From positions 1 to 56,368 of the forward strand of contig JAJUGZ010000016.1 of assembly GCA_029265715.1 (NCBI GenBank): DNA of 56,368 nt, given 5' to 3'. Positions 16,830 through 26,000 of this stretch are shown piece by piece (within the stretch, counting starts at the first letter, position 1; each line of letters begins with the position of its first letter). This DNA is from Bacteroidota bacterium. GTDB lineage: Bacteria > Bacteroidota > Bacteroidia > Bacteroidales > Prolixibacteraceae. Under the pieces are notes generated by a model. It saw only the letters and a list, made by a program, of their open reading frames with translations. It did no database searches and was not told the DNA's origin. The translations under genes and the position numbers were made by a program.

Positions 16830-19175
16830 TTGAAACGATTTATTATCCTGCTCCTGCTCGGATTGTCCGGCTATGTGTCCGGGCAGTCGACCCGTTTGTA
16901 CGGAACTGCCCGCGATTCGGAAACCGGCGAACCCCTGATTGGCGCCTACATTTTTATTCAAGGCACAACAACCGGCGTTGCGACCAATAACTCCGGTTAT
17001 TATTCGTTCATGCTTCCGCAGGAAGGCCCCCAAACACTGGTCTGCTCGTACATCGGGTACAAACCGAAAAATGTAAAAATCGCCGGGAACAACAGCCAGG
17101 CTATCGACTTCCTGCTCGAAAAAGGGATCGAGCTGGGCGAAATAACCGTAGCCGGGCAAATCCCGACGGAAAACCGTTTCGGTACCAACCTCACTGAAAT
17201 TCCGGTGGCACAAATCAAAAAAATGCCGGCTCTGCTCGGCGAGCCCGACCTGATGCGCAGTTACCAGTTTTTGCCCGGCATACAAGGCGGGACTGAAGGC
17301 AAAGCCGGGATGTACGTGAGAGGCGGAGGCTCTGATCAAAACCTGATATTGCTCGACGGGTCGCCACTATACTACGTGAACCACATTGGCGGCTTTGTTT
17401 CCATTTTCGACCCCGATGCCGTGAAGAATTTCAAGCTCTACAAAGGCGGTTTTCCGGCCCGGTTTGGCGGAAGGTTGTCGTCGGTCCTGGACGTCCAACT
17501 GAATGAGGGCGACCAGAAAAAAACACAGCGCACCGTAAGTATTGGCCTGCTTTCAGGAAAATACGGGCAACAAGGGCCTTTTGCCCGGGGAAAAGGCAGC
17601 TATATTGTTTCCCTGCGCCGCTTTTGGCTCGATTTTCTGATGCGACCGGCATCTTATCTGGCGTTTAAAGGCTATTCGGTCGGCTATAATTTTTACGACC
17701 TGAACTCGAAATTCACCTATCAGGCCGATGAGCACAACAAACTCTTCTTCAGCATTTATGCCGGCGACGACAAGCTAACCCAAAAATACAAAGACAAACT
17801 GCTGGGACCAGATAATAAATCGACCCAAAGCCTCAAGTGGGGCAACCTGTTGAGCGCTTTTCGCTGGAACCACACCTGGTCGCCGGCCCTGGTTCCCGAC
17901 CTTAAACTGACTTATACCCGGTACCGCTTTCTGGATTTAGACAAATACCGTGACAATTCGGAGGACATCCGCATGTCGAACCAGTTTCTGAGCCGGATCA
18001 ACGATTTCGGGCTAAGCGCTGATTTCGATTATTTTGGGGCCAACTGGTACCACCTGAAAGGCGGAGTCGGGACAACCTTCCATTTGCTTGACCCGGGCAT
18101 AAACCGTTCAGAAAGTTCGGAAAAAGGACAAACCTATTCAGACACGTCATTCGGAAACCATTCGATCACAGCCTGGGAACAATTTGCCTATCTGGAGAAC
18201 CAGGTCGATCTGCGGCGCATCCGGTTCAACCTCGGGGGAAGGCTTGCCTGCTTTTTCCCCGAAGGGGGGAAATACATTTATGCCGAACCCCGGTTGTCGG
18301 CCAGCGTTCCTCTTCTGAACAAAACCAGCCTGACAGCCTCTTATACCGAAATGCACCAGTTTATGCACATGCTCAGCAACCCGACAGCCGGGTTCTCGAC
18401 CGATTTCTGGGTGCCTGCCACAGCCAGTATCCCGCCCGGTAAATCACGCCAACTTGCCGTGGGTATTGATAAACAATTCGGCATGTTCGATTTCTCGGCC
18501 GAACTCTATTACAAAAAATTATCAGACCTGATCAGCTTTAAAGAAGGAGAGGTTTTCCAGGGAAATGCTGTTGACTGGCAAAAACGGGTTGAGAAAAACG
18601 GAACCGGCACCTCAAAAGGGCTGGAGCTTTTCCTGAATAAGAAGGAAGGGCTCATCACAGGTTGGATCAGCTACTCGCTGGCAAAATCCGACCGGACATT
18701 CCGGAACATCAATTTCGGGGAAACGTACCCTTTTGAATACGACCGAAGGCACCAGTTCAACGCCGTGATCAACATCCCCCTTTCCGATTCGTGGAACTTT
18801 TCGGCGGCCTGGACCTACGGCTCGGGGTATCCCATTACCCTGGCGCTCGGGAAAATGAATGTCATCACAAACAGCGAGTACACATCATCGTCTAATCTTT
18901 ACTCAACCCGCGAAACCGGCGAATATTACGGGCCCAAAAACTCATTCCGGATGAAAGCGTATCACCGGATGGACATTGGGTTCACGCATACCAAAAAAGC
19001 CTACGGGAAAGAACGCATCTGGACAATCGGAATCTACAATGTTTACAACCGCCAAAACCCGTTTTACTATTTTTACAAAGAACGGAAACCCTGGCGTGGC
19101 GACCACACGACAGTCCTGTATCAAAGCAGTTTCCTGCCGATCATCCCTTCGGTGAGCTACACCCTGAAGTTTTAG
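16830..19175 (+). CDS. TonB-dependent receptor paired with DUF4249 protein
   Basis: A 781-residue outer-membrane receptor. The frame starts at a TTG (16830) 11 bases after the DUF4249 stop; the resulting N terminus is a clean signal peptide (IILLLLGLSGYVSGQS), which supports this start. A carboxypeptidase-like regulatory domain follows (LYGTARDSETGEPLIGAYI to FLLEKGIELGEITVA), then the plug with MYVRGGGSDQNLILLDGSP and a 22-strand-type barrel ending in VSYTLKF with the expected terminal Phe. No SusD partner. With the preceding lipoprotein it forms a two-component receptor unit; the substrate is not predictable from sequence. Confidence 0.88.
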   Translation: MKRFIILLLLGLSGYVSGQSTRLYGTARDSETGEPLIGAYIFIQGTTTGVATNNSGYYSFMLPQEGPQTLVCSYIGYKPKNVKIAGNNSQAIDFLLEKGIELGEITVAGQIPTENRFGTNLTEIPVAQIKKMPALLGEPDLMRSYQFLPGIQGGTEGKAGMYVRGGGSDQNLILLDGSPLYYVNHIGGFVSIFDPDAVKNFKLYKGGFPARFGGRLSSVLDVQLNEGDQKKTQRTVSIGLLSGKYGQQGPFARGKGSYIVSLRRFWLDFLMRPASYLAFKGYSVGYNFYDLNSKFTYQADEHNKLFFSIYAGDDKLTQKYKDKLLGPDNKSTQSLKWGNLLSAFRWNHTWSPALVPDLKLTYTRYRFLDLDKYRDNSEDIRMSNQFLSRINDFGLSADFDYFGANWYHLKGGVGTTFHLLDPGINRSESSEKGQTYSDTSFGNHSITAWEQFAYLENQVDLRRIRFNLGGRLACFFPEGGKYIYAEPRLSASVPLLNKTSLTASYTEMHQFMHMLSNPTAGFSTDFWVPATASIPPGKSRQLAVGIDKQFGMFDFSAELYYKKLSDLISFKEGEVFQGNAVDWQKRVEKNGTGTSKGLELFLNKKEGLITGWISYSLAKSDRTFRNINFGETYPFEYDRRHQFNAVINIPLSDSWNFSAAWTYGSGYPITLALGKMNVITNSEYTSSSNLYSTRETGEYYGPKNSFRMKAYHRMDIGFTHTKKAYGKERIWTIGIYNVYNRQNPFYYFYKERKPWRGDHTTVLYQSSFLPIIPSVSYTLKF

Positions 19176-19189
19176 CTGACAAATTGAAT

Positions 19190-19852
19190 TTACCACACGA
19201 TCGGCTCTTTGCCGTGCTGTGCCAGATACTGGTTGGCTTTGGAAAAATGATGATTGCCAAAAAAACCGCGGGCTGCCGATAAAGGCGAAGGGTGTACCGA
19301 AGTCAGCACCAAATGTTTTTGCTGATCGACAAACGCGCCTTTACTGATAGCATACGAGCCCCACAGGATAAACACGACATGCTCTTTCAGGTCGGCCACT
19401 TTATGGATCACGGCATCGGTAAACTGTTCCCAGCCCTTCCGCTGGTGTGATCCGGCCTGGTGGGCCCTGACAGTCAGGGTAGCGTTCAGGAGCAACACCC
19501 CCTGCCGCGCCCAGCGTTCCAGGTTCCCGCTTTTTGGAATGGGCGCCCCGGTATCCTGCTGAACTTCTTTAAAAATATTCCGGAGCGAAGGCGGAAATTC
19601 AACTCCGTCGTTTACCGAGAAACACAAGCCGTGTGCCTGCCCCGGCCCGTGGTACGGGTCTTGCCCGATTATGACCACTTTTACCCGATCGAACGGGCAC
19701 TGGTCAAAGGCATTAAATATCAATCTTCCGGGAGGATAAACTGTTTGCGTACGATATTCGCTGCGCACAAATTCTGATAAATTCTGAAAATACGGCTTAT
19801 CAAACTCCTCGTGCAGAAGAATCTTCCAGCTTTCTTCAATTCGGACATCCAT
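19190..19852 (-). CDS. ung: Uracil-DNA glycosylase, family 1
   Basis: A 220-residue DNA repair enzyme that removes uracil from DNA. The water-activating motif GQDPYHGPGQAHGLCFSV, the GVLLLNATLTVR strand and the C-terminal HPSPLSAARGFFG (minor-groove intercalation loop) are all intact. Length is normal. It is convergent with the TonB receptor gene (14 bases between stops, no clear terminator) and divergent from rmuC, so the two DNA-maintenance genes share an upstream region. Confidence 0.96.
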   Translation of the reverse strand: MDVRIEESWKILLHEEFDKPYFQNLSEFVRSEYRTQTVYPPGRLIFNAFDQCPFDRVKVVIIGQDPYHGPGQAHGLCFSVNDGVEFPPSLRNIFKEVQQDTGAPIPKSGNLERWARQGVLLLNATLTVRAHQAGSHQRKGWEQFTDAVIHKVADLKEHVVFILWGSYAISKGAFVDQQKHLVLTSVHPSPLSAARGFFGNHHFSKANQYLAQHGKEPIVW

Positions 19853-19953
19853 GGTGATTGGTTGGTAAAAAAATCAGGACTAAAAATAAAAACAATTCCT
19901 TGTGTTAATCGCTAAAACTTCGTTTTTGTATTTTTAGCTTCAAAATATCACGC

Positions 19954-21300
19954 ATGGAAATCTTGTTTTTATTCTCCGGCCTGGTGCTTGGCGCCGTCGT
20001 TGCATTTTTTATCCTGAAAGCAAAAACCCAGAAACAATTGGCCGACGCCGAACGCGAAAAACTTAACCGGGAACAACAATTTGCCCAACAACGGTTTGAA
20101 CTCGAAAAAGAGAAATCGCTTTTTGAAGACCGCAACAAAACCCTGCTGGCCGAAAAAGAGGAGTTAAACAACGTAATTTCGTCGCTCCGGACAACCAACG
20201 ACCAGCAAAGCCAGCGCCTGGCCCGCGCCGAAGCCGAGTACCGCAACCTTCAGGAGAAACTGCAAACCCAAAAGGCCGAATTGGAAGAATTGCAGAAAAA
20301 ATTTACCACCGAATTTGAAAACATCGCTACAAAAATCCTGAAACGAAATTCCGAAGAATTTACCCAGGCTAACCAGAAAAATATTGGTGAAATACTGATG
20401 CCTCTGAAAGAAAAGCTGCAATTGTTCGAGAAAAAAGTAGAAGACACCTACGAAAAAGGCTTAAAAGACCAGACCGACCTGAAAGCCGAGCTGAAAAAGC
20501 TGCACGAGTTGAACGAAAAAATCAGCGACGAGGCCCGCAACCTGACCAAAGCCCTGAAATCGGATTCGAAAACACAGGGCAACTGGGGCGAGTTAGTTCT
20601 CGAGCGTATTCTGGAGCGTTCCGGATTGCAAAAAGGCCGGGAATACGACACTCAGGTAACCGACAAAAACCAGGAGGGCGACACGATAAAACCCGATGTG
20701 GTGGTTTCGCTTCCCGACCAGAAACACATCATCATCGACTCGAAAGTTTCGCTCACGGCCTACGAAAAATATGTGAATGCCACTAATGAAACCGAAGCGT
20801 CCCAAGCCCTGAAAGAGCATCTTCTGTCGTTAAAAAACCACATCAAAGGCTTGGGTGAAAAACACTACCCGACGGCCCAGACCCTGAACTCGCCCGATTT
20901 TGTACTGATGTTCCTGCCCATCGAATCGTCGTTTGGCGTAGCGGTTGAAGAAGACAAAGAATTGTTCAACTTTGCCTGGGAACGCAAGATCGTGGTGGTA
21001 AGCCCTTCCACACTGCTGGCGACCCTGCGCACCATTGCCTCTATCTGGAAACAGGAAAACCAGACACGCAATGCGCTTGAAATTGCCCGGCAGGGCGGCG
21101 CCCTTTACGATAAATTTGTGGCTTTTATTACCGATATGGAAAAGATTGGCAGCAACCTTGACACAACCAAAAAAACTTACGACGCAGCCATGAACAAGCT
21201 GAACGACGGTCGTGGGAACTTAGTCCGCTCGGCCGAGAAACTTCGCGAACTGGGGTCGAAAACGACGAAGGAACTGCCACAAAAATATCTGGAAGAATAA
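19954..21300 (+). CDS. rmuC: DNA recombination protein RmuC
   Basis: A 448-residue protein of the RmuC family, which limits inversions at short repeats and is predicted to be a nuclease of the restriction-endonuclease-like fold. One N-terminal membrane anchor (residues 2-22, LFLFSGLVLGAVVAFFI) is followed by a long coiled coil (about 25-190, rich in Glu/Lys/Gln). The nuclease-like domain has GNWGELVLERILERSG, then PDVVVSLPDQKHIIIDSKVSL with the acidic and lysine residues of the fold, and VSPSTLLATLRTI. Length is usual. ATG start after an A/T-rich gap of 101 bases from ung. Confidence 0.93.
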   Translation: MEILFLFSGLVLGAVVAFFILKAKTQKQLADAEREKLNREQQFAQQRFELEKEKSLFEDRNKTLLAEKEELNNVISSLRTTNDQQSQRLARAEAEYRNLQEKLQTQKAELEELQKKFTTEFENIATKILKRNSEEFTQANQKNIGEILMPLKEKLQLFEKKVEDTYEKGLKDQTDLKAELKKLHELNEKISDEARNLTKALKSDSKTQGNWGELVLERILERSGLQKGREYDTQVTDKNQEGDTIKPDVVVSLPDQKHIIIDSKVSLTAYEKYVNATNETEASQALKEHLLSLKNHIKGLGEKHYPTAQTLNSPDFVLMFLPIESSFGVAVEEDKELFNFAWERKIVVVSPSTLLATLRTIASIWKQENQTRNALEIARQGGALYDKFVAFITDMEKIGSNLDTTKKTYDAAMNKLNDGRGNLVRSAEKLRELGSKTTKELPQKYLEE

Positions 21301-21380
21301 AAATCGAGCTATTTTGAAATTCCGAAAAAAACATCACACAAAAAAATCGCAGCTTGGCTTACTCTTGAAATAGACGCGCC

Positions 21381-21413
21381 AAAAACAAACAATGCAACCC
21401 GAAGGCTGCATTG
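21381..21413 (-). terminator. Rho-independent terminator after clpX
   Basis: On the minus strand CAATGCAGCC and GGTTGCATTG form a 10-bp stem with a UUCG tetraloop (21404-21413 with 21390-21399), followed by TTTGTTTTT (21389-21381). It lies just after the clpX stop. Confidence 0.88.
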
Positions 21414-21427
21414 CAATATCTTACTTA

Positions 21428-22642
21428 CTAACTGGCTTTCAACCGCTGGACGCTGCCAGCATCTAATTTCTGTTTTGCATATTCCAGACTGATCCGCATG
21501 TTCTTCACGTTCTCCGAAGGCGTTTCGAACATGGCGTCAACCATGATACTTTCGCAAATCGACCTCAGCCCGCGGGCCCCAAGCTTAAACTCAACAGCCT
21601 TATCAACAATAAATTCCAGGGCCTCTTCATCAAAGCTCAGCTCGATATCGTCGAGTTTGAACAATTTGATGTATTGCTTGATGAGCGAGTTTTTGGGTTC
21701 GGTCAGGATGTTGCGCAATGTATCGCGATCGAGTGGCTGCAGGTATGTCAGCATCGGCAAACGTCCGATAATCTCCGGGATCAGGCCGAACGCTTTTAAA
21801 TCTTGGGGCGAAATATACTGCAACATGTTACTGCGGTCAATTACGTCGGCTGTTTTCTGTGCCCCGTAACCCACCACTTTGGTATTCAGGCGTTGTGCAA
21901 TTTTCTTCTCGATTCCGTCGAATGCGCCACCACAAATAAACAGGATGTTCTTCGTATTGACCGGGATCATTTTTTGCTCCGGATGTTTACGGCCTCCCTG
22001 CGGCGGGACATTCACGATCGAACCCTCCAGCAGTTTCAGCAAACCTTGTTGTACCCCTTCGCCCGATACATCACGGGTTATCGATGGATTATCGCCTTTA
22101 CGGGCAATTTTGTCGATTTCGTCAATAAACACGATACCGCGTTCAGCCGCTTCCACATTGTAATCGGCGGCCTGCAACAAGCGGGTCAGCAAACTCTCGA
22201 TGTCTTCGCCCACGTACCCGGCTTCGGTAAGCACCGTGGCATCAACAATGGTAAACGGGACATGCAGCATTTTGGCGATGGTGCGGGCCAACAGGGTTTT
22301 CCCGGTCCCGGTCTCGCCAACCAGAATGATATTTGATTTTTCGATTTCAGTTTCGTCGTCCGAAACTGGTTGCCCCAATCGTTTATAGTGGTTATACACT
22401 GCAACCGAAAGGATTTTTTTTGCATGATCCTGACCAATCACATACTGATCGAGGAATGCTTTTATTTCGCGGGGTTTGAGTAGTTTCATCCCATCAAGGC
22501 TGAAACTGTCTTCTTTTTTGAATTCTTCTTCTACGATGGCATAAGCCTGCTCGACACAACGGTCACAAATGTGGCCATCGAGCCCGGCAATCAGCAAATT
22601 GACTTCTTTCTTCTCCCGTCCGCAAAATGAACATTTATCCAT
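21428..22642 (-). CDS. clpX: ATP-dependent Clp protease, ATPase subunit ClpX
   Basis: A 404-residue AAA+ unfoldase that feeds substrates to ClpP. The N-terminal zinc domain carries CSFC near residue 4 and CDRC near residue 27. Walker A is GETGTGKT, Walker [10 protein letters not shown]. The pore loop GYVGED follows the ATAL-type segment, and sensor 2 is in the [11 protein letters not shown] region. It starts two bases after the clpP stop, the usual clpP-clpX operon arrangement, and is closed by a strong terminator. Confidence 0.97.
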   Translation of the reverse strand: MDKCSFCGREKKEVNLLIAGLDGHICDRCVEQAYAIVEEEFKKEDSFSLDGMKLLKPREIKAFLDQYVIGQDHAKKILSVAVYNHYKRLGQPVSDDETEIEKSNIILVGETGTGKTLLARTIAKMLHVPFTIVDATVLTEAGYVGEDIESLLTRLLQAADYNVEAAERGIVFIDEIDKIARKGDNPSITRDVSGEGVQQGLLKLLEGSIVNVPPQGGRKHPEQKMIPVNTKNILFICGGAFDGIEKKIAQRLNTKVVGYGAQKTADVIDRSNMLQYISPQDLKAFGLIPEIIGRLPMLTYLQPLDRDTLRNILTEPKNSLIKQYIKLFKLDDIELSFDEEALEFIVDKAVEFKLGARGLRSICESIMVDAMFETPSENVKNMRISLEYAKQKLDAGSVQRLKAS

Positions 22643-22644
22643 GA

Positions 22645-23322
22645 TTACTCTTTACTCCTGATTAAAATTTCATCGATCATGCCATAGTCCCGGGCTTCTT
22701 CCGAAGTCATCCAGTAATCGCGGTCGGCATCCCTTTCGACCTGCTCGTAGGAGTTACCGCTGTGTTTGGCAATGATATCATATAATTCTTTTTTAAGCTT
22801 CATGATTTCGCGAGCCGTAATTTCAATGTCAGAAGCTTGTCCCTGAGCTCCGCCCATCGGCTGGTGGATCATCACGCGCGAGTGCTTCAATGCCGAGCGT
22901 TTCCCCTGCGTTCCGGCGGTCAGCAATACCGCGCCCATCGAGGCTGCCATCCCGGTACAGATTGTGGCAATATCCGGGGAAATGTATTGCATTGTGTCGT
23001 AAATACCCAAGCCGGCATGAACTGAACCTCCGGGGGTGTTGAAATAAATCTGAATGTCCTTGGTCGGATCAGTCGATTCCAGGAATAACAGCTGGGCCTG
23101 GATAATATTGGCAATATAATCGTCGATCGGGGTTCCCACAAAAATAATCCGGTCCATCATCAACCGCGAGAAAACGTCCATCGACGCTACGTTCAACTGG
23201 CGCTCTTCAATGATGTAAGGCGTCAGGCTGTTTGTAAAAGCCGATTGGTACCGGTGCATGGTTAAGCTACTGATACCAATGTGTTTAGTGGCATATTTTT
23301 GAAATTCTCTTCCGTCATTCAT
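22645..23322 (-). CDS. clpP: ATP-dependent Clp protease proteolytic subunit
   Basis: A 225-residue serine protease. The catalytic Ser is in [11 protein letters not shown], the His in [10 protein letters not shown], and the Asp further on in [10 protein letters not shown]. The N-terminal extension before PYIIEER is about 30 residues and could be a processed propeptide. It lies between tig and clpX on the same strand, the tig-clpP-clpX order found in many bacteria; the 128 bases between tig and clpP hold a large inverted repeat. Confidence 0.96.
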   Translation of the reverse strand: MNDGREFQKYATKHIGISSLTMHRYQSAFTNSLTPYIIEERQLNVASMDVFSRLMMDRIIFVGTPIDDYIANIIQAQLLFLESTDPTKDIQIYFNTPGGSVHAGLGIYDTMQYISPDIATICTGMAASMGAVLLTAGTQGKRSALKHSRVMIHQPMGGAQGQASDIEITAREIMKLKKELYDIIAKHSGNSYEQVERDADRDYWMTSEEARDYGMIDEILIRSKE

Positions 23323-23344
23323 ACGATAACCTCATTAAATAAGA

Positions 23345-23417
23345 AACTTTGTAAAAATCGGACGTTCAACTGATAACAATTCGAATCATCAAGTTCGAAT
23401 CCGATTCTTACAAAGTT
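23345..23417 (-). promoter_or_regulatory. Nested inverted repeats between tig and clpP
   Basis: AACTTTGTAA (23345-23354) and TTACAAAGTT (23408-23417) are perfect arms, continued inside by TCGGA (23358-23362) with TCCGA (23400-23404). A second hairpin, ATTCGAA (23379-23385) with TTCGAAT (23394-23400), sits within, and its last base overlaps the inner arm. Either a processing/terminator structure after tig or an operator/leader of clpP-clpX. No T run follows on either strand. Confidence 0.5.
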
Positions 23418-23450
23418 AAGAAAATATGCTTTGAGCCGTTCGGCGTATGC

Positions 23451-24806
23451 TTAATTTTCAAGCATTTTGTTAAACTCTTCCTGTGAAACTTCTTTTGTTT
23501 CAAGAGTCACACTTTCTTTTATTGCTTCCAGTACCATATCCTCCTGCTTTTTAGTAGTCAGGCGGCGCTTTTCTTCCTCGTTCTGAAGCATGTGGTTGGC
23601 GTAATTTTCCAGATGCTCATCGGCCACATCGTTCAAACCATATTGACGGAACTGCATCCGGGCAGTTTCTTTGGCCAATGCTTTTACATCTTCGTCGGTA
23701 ATTTTCAGGCCTTTATTGCGGATAATCTGATCTTTGATCAACTGCCAGCGAAGATCTTTCAGGAAATTATCGAAATCCTGTTCAATCTGTTCGTCGGTCA
23801 GCTTTTCGTTGGTTACTTTCACCCAACGTTTCAGGAACTCTACCGGCAAATCGAATTTCAGATTTTCAACCATAGCATCGCGGGTATCGATCGCAAATTT
23901 ATAGTTGCTTGAATATACAAAACTTTCGCTCAGGTCTTTTTTCACGCGGGCTTTTAATTCTTCTTCGGTTGAAATACCTGCATCTTCGCCGTATATCTTT
24001 TGGATGTTTTCCTCAGTCAGTTCAGCGGGCTGAAACCGGAGAACTTTCGCAATTGTAAATTTGAAGTTACCTTCTATTTTTTCAGCTTCTTCGTGCGAAA
24101 CGTTCAACATGTGGCCAACCTCGTGACGGTTATCGTATGCTTTCACCGGATCGAAAACAACCACATCGCCTGCTTTTTTGCCCAGAAACTGTTTTTTCAG
24201 TTCTTCATCTTTCATCAGGTCAACGGCAATTGCTACGTTCTCTGCTTTAATCCCGTCTTCCAGCTCATTTCCTTCGGCATCCAGCTGAACGAAATCACCG
24301 CGAAGGGTGTCTTTTTCTTCAAACGCGTCAACTTCCTTATTTTCTCCCAGGCGGAACAAGTACGCTTCAATTTGTTTGTTCACGGTTTCATCGTCAACCG
24401 CGATGGTATAGTAAGGATATTTGACGTCTTTGTCCAGCTTTACATCAATCTCCGGAGCGACAGCGATATCAAAATAAAAGTCGAAATCGGTGTCGTTGTC
24501 CCAGTCGATCTTGGGTTGTTTTTCTTCGTTTGGAAGTGGTTCTCCCAAGATGTTAAGTTTTTCCTCGACGATATGTTGCATCAGGTTTTTCGAAAGTAAT
24601 TTATTTACTTCGTCAGCCAGAATTGCTTTTCCATACATTTTTTTAACCAAGCCTGCTGGTACTTTTCCAGGACGAAAACCTGGCATATTGGCCTTTTTGC
24701 GGTAATCTTTCAGAACTTCGTTAACAGTGGCTTCGTAATCATTTTTTTCAATCGACACTTTTACAATAGCATTCAGTGCGTCGATGTTTTCTCTTGTAAT
24801 ATTCAT
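23451..24806 (-). CDS. tig: Trigger factor, ribosome-associated chaperone
   Basis: A 451-residue protein that binds nascent chains at the ribosome exit. The N-terminal ribosome-binding domain contains a variant of the signature, MPGFRPGKVPAGLVKKMYG. A diverged FKBP-type peptidyl-prolyl isomerase region (about 150-250) and a long helical C-terminal domain follow. Divergence of the isomerase part is common in Bacteroidota. It is the first gene of the tig-clpP-clpX group; start ATG at 24806. Confidence 0.93.
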   Translation of the reverse strand: MNITRENIDALNAIVKVSIEKNDYEATVNEVLKDYRKKANMPGFRPGKVPAGLVKKMYGKAILADEVNKLLSKNLMQHIVEEKLNILGEPLPNEEKQPKIDWDNDTDFDFYFDIAVAPEIDVKLDKDVKYPYYTIAVDDETVNKQIEAYLFRLGENKEVDAFEEKDTLRGDFVQLDAEGNELEDGIKAENVAIAVDLMKDEELKKQFLGKKAGDVVVFDPVKAYDNRHEVGHMLNVSHEEAEKIEGNFKFTIAKVLRFQPAELTEENIQKIYGEDAGISTEEELKARVKKDLSESFVYSSNYKFAIDTRDAMVENLKFDLPVEFLKRWVKVTNEKLTDEQIEQDFDNFLKDLRWQLIKDQIIRNKGLKITDEDVKALAKETARMQFRQYGLNDVADEHLENYANHMLQNEEEKRRLTTKKQEDMVLEAIKESVTLETKEVSQEEFNKMLEN

Positions 24807-24952
24807 ATTATCCCACTTAAATTTTTATTGGAAATAAAAATGGATCAGGAACTTAATATTTTTTCCGTTTCCAAAACCCAATGCTATAAATTAATAAAAA
24901 CCGCTTGCTTCTCTACGGAAATAGGCCGAAGCAATGCGGTTGATTTCTTTTG

Positions 24953-25034
24953 TGCGGGCGAAGGGACTCGAACCCCCACGCCGTGTGGCACCAGATCCTA
25001 AGTCTGGCGCGTCTACCAATTCCGCCACGCCCGC
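24953..25034 (-). tRNA. tRNA-Leu (anticodon UAG)
   Basis: The minus strand folds into a class II tRNA of 82 bases before CCA: acceptor GCGGGCG / CGCCCGC with discriminator A, D arm with TGGTAGACGC, anticodon loop CTTAGGA (anticodon TAG, reading CUN leucine codons), a short variable arm, and the T arm GGGTTCGAGTCCC. CCA is not encoded. A canonical promoter precedes it. Confidence 0.97.
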
Positions 25035-25045
25035 TAAATGCGGCG

Positions 25046-25075
25046 CAAAGATATAAATCTTTTTTATCCTGCCAA
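25046..25075 (-). promoter_or_regulatory. Promoter of tRNA-Leu, Bacteroidota sigma-70 type
   Basis: On the minus strand TTG (25075-25073) is followed after exactly 19 bases by TATCTTTG (25053-25046), matching the -33 TTG / -7 TAnnTTTG consensus. The tRNA begins 11 bases downstream of the -7 box, so almost no leader is transcribed. Confidence 0.8.
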
Positions 25076-25119
25076 CATGAAATTAAAAGTTTTAGCGAAG
25101 ATTATCAATCGCTTTTCAG

Positions 25120-25842
25120 CTATCGGAGCTCGAAATTCTGCCCCAGGTAAACCCGGCGCACATCTTCGTCATCGGCCAATTCTCGGGCAGTACCGGCTTT
25201 CAGGATAGAACCTTCAAAAAGCAGGTAGGACCGATCGGTGATCGTCAGTGTTTCGTGGACATTGTGGTCGGTAATCAAAACACCAATATCTTTTGCTTTC
25301 AGCGTTTTCACAATCTCCTGAATATCTTCCACGGCAATCGGGTCAACTCCGGCAAATGGCTCATCGAGCAAAATAAACTTGGGGTCGATGGCCAGGGCAC
25401 GCGCGATTTCTGTACGGCGGCGTTCGCCCCCTGACAACTGATACCCTTTACTTTTCCGGATATGCTGTAAACCAAACTCATTGAGCAAAGTTTCCAACTT
25501 TTCAGCCTGATATTGCTTGCTAAACTTGGTCATTTCCAGGACGGCAGTGATATTGTCTTCAACGCTCAGTTTCCGAAAAACCGAAGCTTCCTGAGCCAGA
25601 TAGCCAATCCCCTTTTGCGCACGTTTGTAAACCGGCAAGCGGGTAATGTCTTCATCGTCAAGAAATACGTATCCGCTTAACGGCTGAATCAGGCCCACAA
25701 TCATATAAAACGACGTCGTCTTTCCAGCCCCGTTAGGCCCCAGCAACCCAACAATCTCTCCCTGGTTTACCTCGAACGAAACGCCTTTAACAACCGTTCG
25801 TTTACGATATTTTTTTACAATATTTTCGGCTCTTAATTTCAT
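25120..25842 (-). CDS. lptB: LPS export ABC transporter ATP-binding protein
   Basis: A 240-residue cytoplasmic ABC ATPase that powers LptFG extraction of lipopolysaccharide. Walker [11 protein letters not shown]-loop [20 protein letters not shown] (its AQEASVFR is characteristic of LptB), signature LSGGERRR, Walker [14 protein letters not shown] and the H-loop [10 protein letters not shown]. Length is normal. The start ATG lies 21 bases beyond the end of a 135-bp dispersed repeat unit that fills the space between tatC and this gene. Confidence 0.94.
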   Translation of the reverse strand: MKLRAENIVKKYRKRTVVKGVSFEVNQGEIVGLLGPNGAGKTTSFYMIVGLIQPLSGYVFLDDEDITRLPVYKRAQKGIGYLAQEASVFRKLSVEDNITAVLEMTKFSKQYQAEKLETLLNEFGLQHIRKSKGYQLSGGERRRTEIARALAIDPKFILLDEPFAGVDPIAVEDIQEIVKTLKAKDIGVLITDHNVHETLTITDRSYLLFEGSILKAGTARELADDEDVRRVYLGQNFELR

Positions 25843-25862
25843 TCTTTTCCCACTAATTATTC

Positions 25863-26000
25863 ATCTGTATAAATTTTCAAAGTTGTTTCTTGCAATTTTC
25901 GTATCTGTTTCTGTTTTTCAAAATGGTTTTTCAACGAGATGGAATAGCCATTTATACATTCCCGGTTGGTGTGAAACTTGGCGCACATGGCTATTTCATC
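25863..26000 (-). repeat. Start-proximal 135-bp repeat unit between tatC and lptB
   Basis: One complete unit of the dispersed family seen at four loci in this window. On the minus strand it begins GATGAAATAGCCAT (26000-25987), has a loop of about 35 bases, the complementary arm ATGGCTATTCCATC (25951-25938; one G-T pair), then an A-rich tail ending in TTTATACA, and is followed 135 bases after its start by another GATGAA. The TAG in the first arm is the stop codon of tatC. The unit end is 21 bases before the lptB ATG. Confidence 0.85.
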
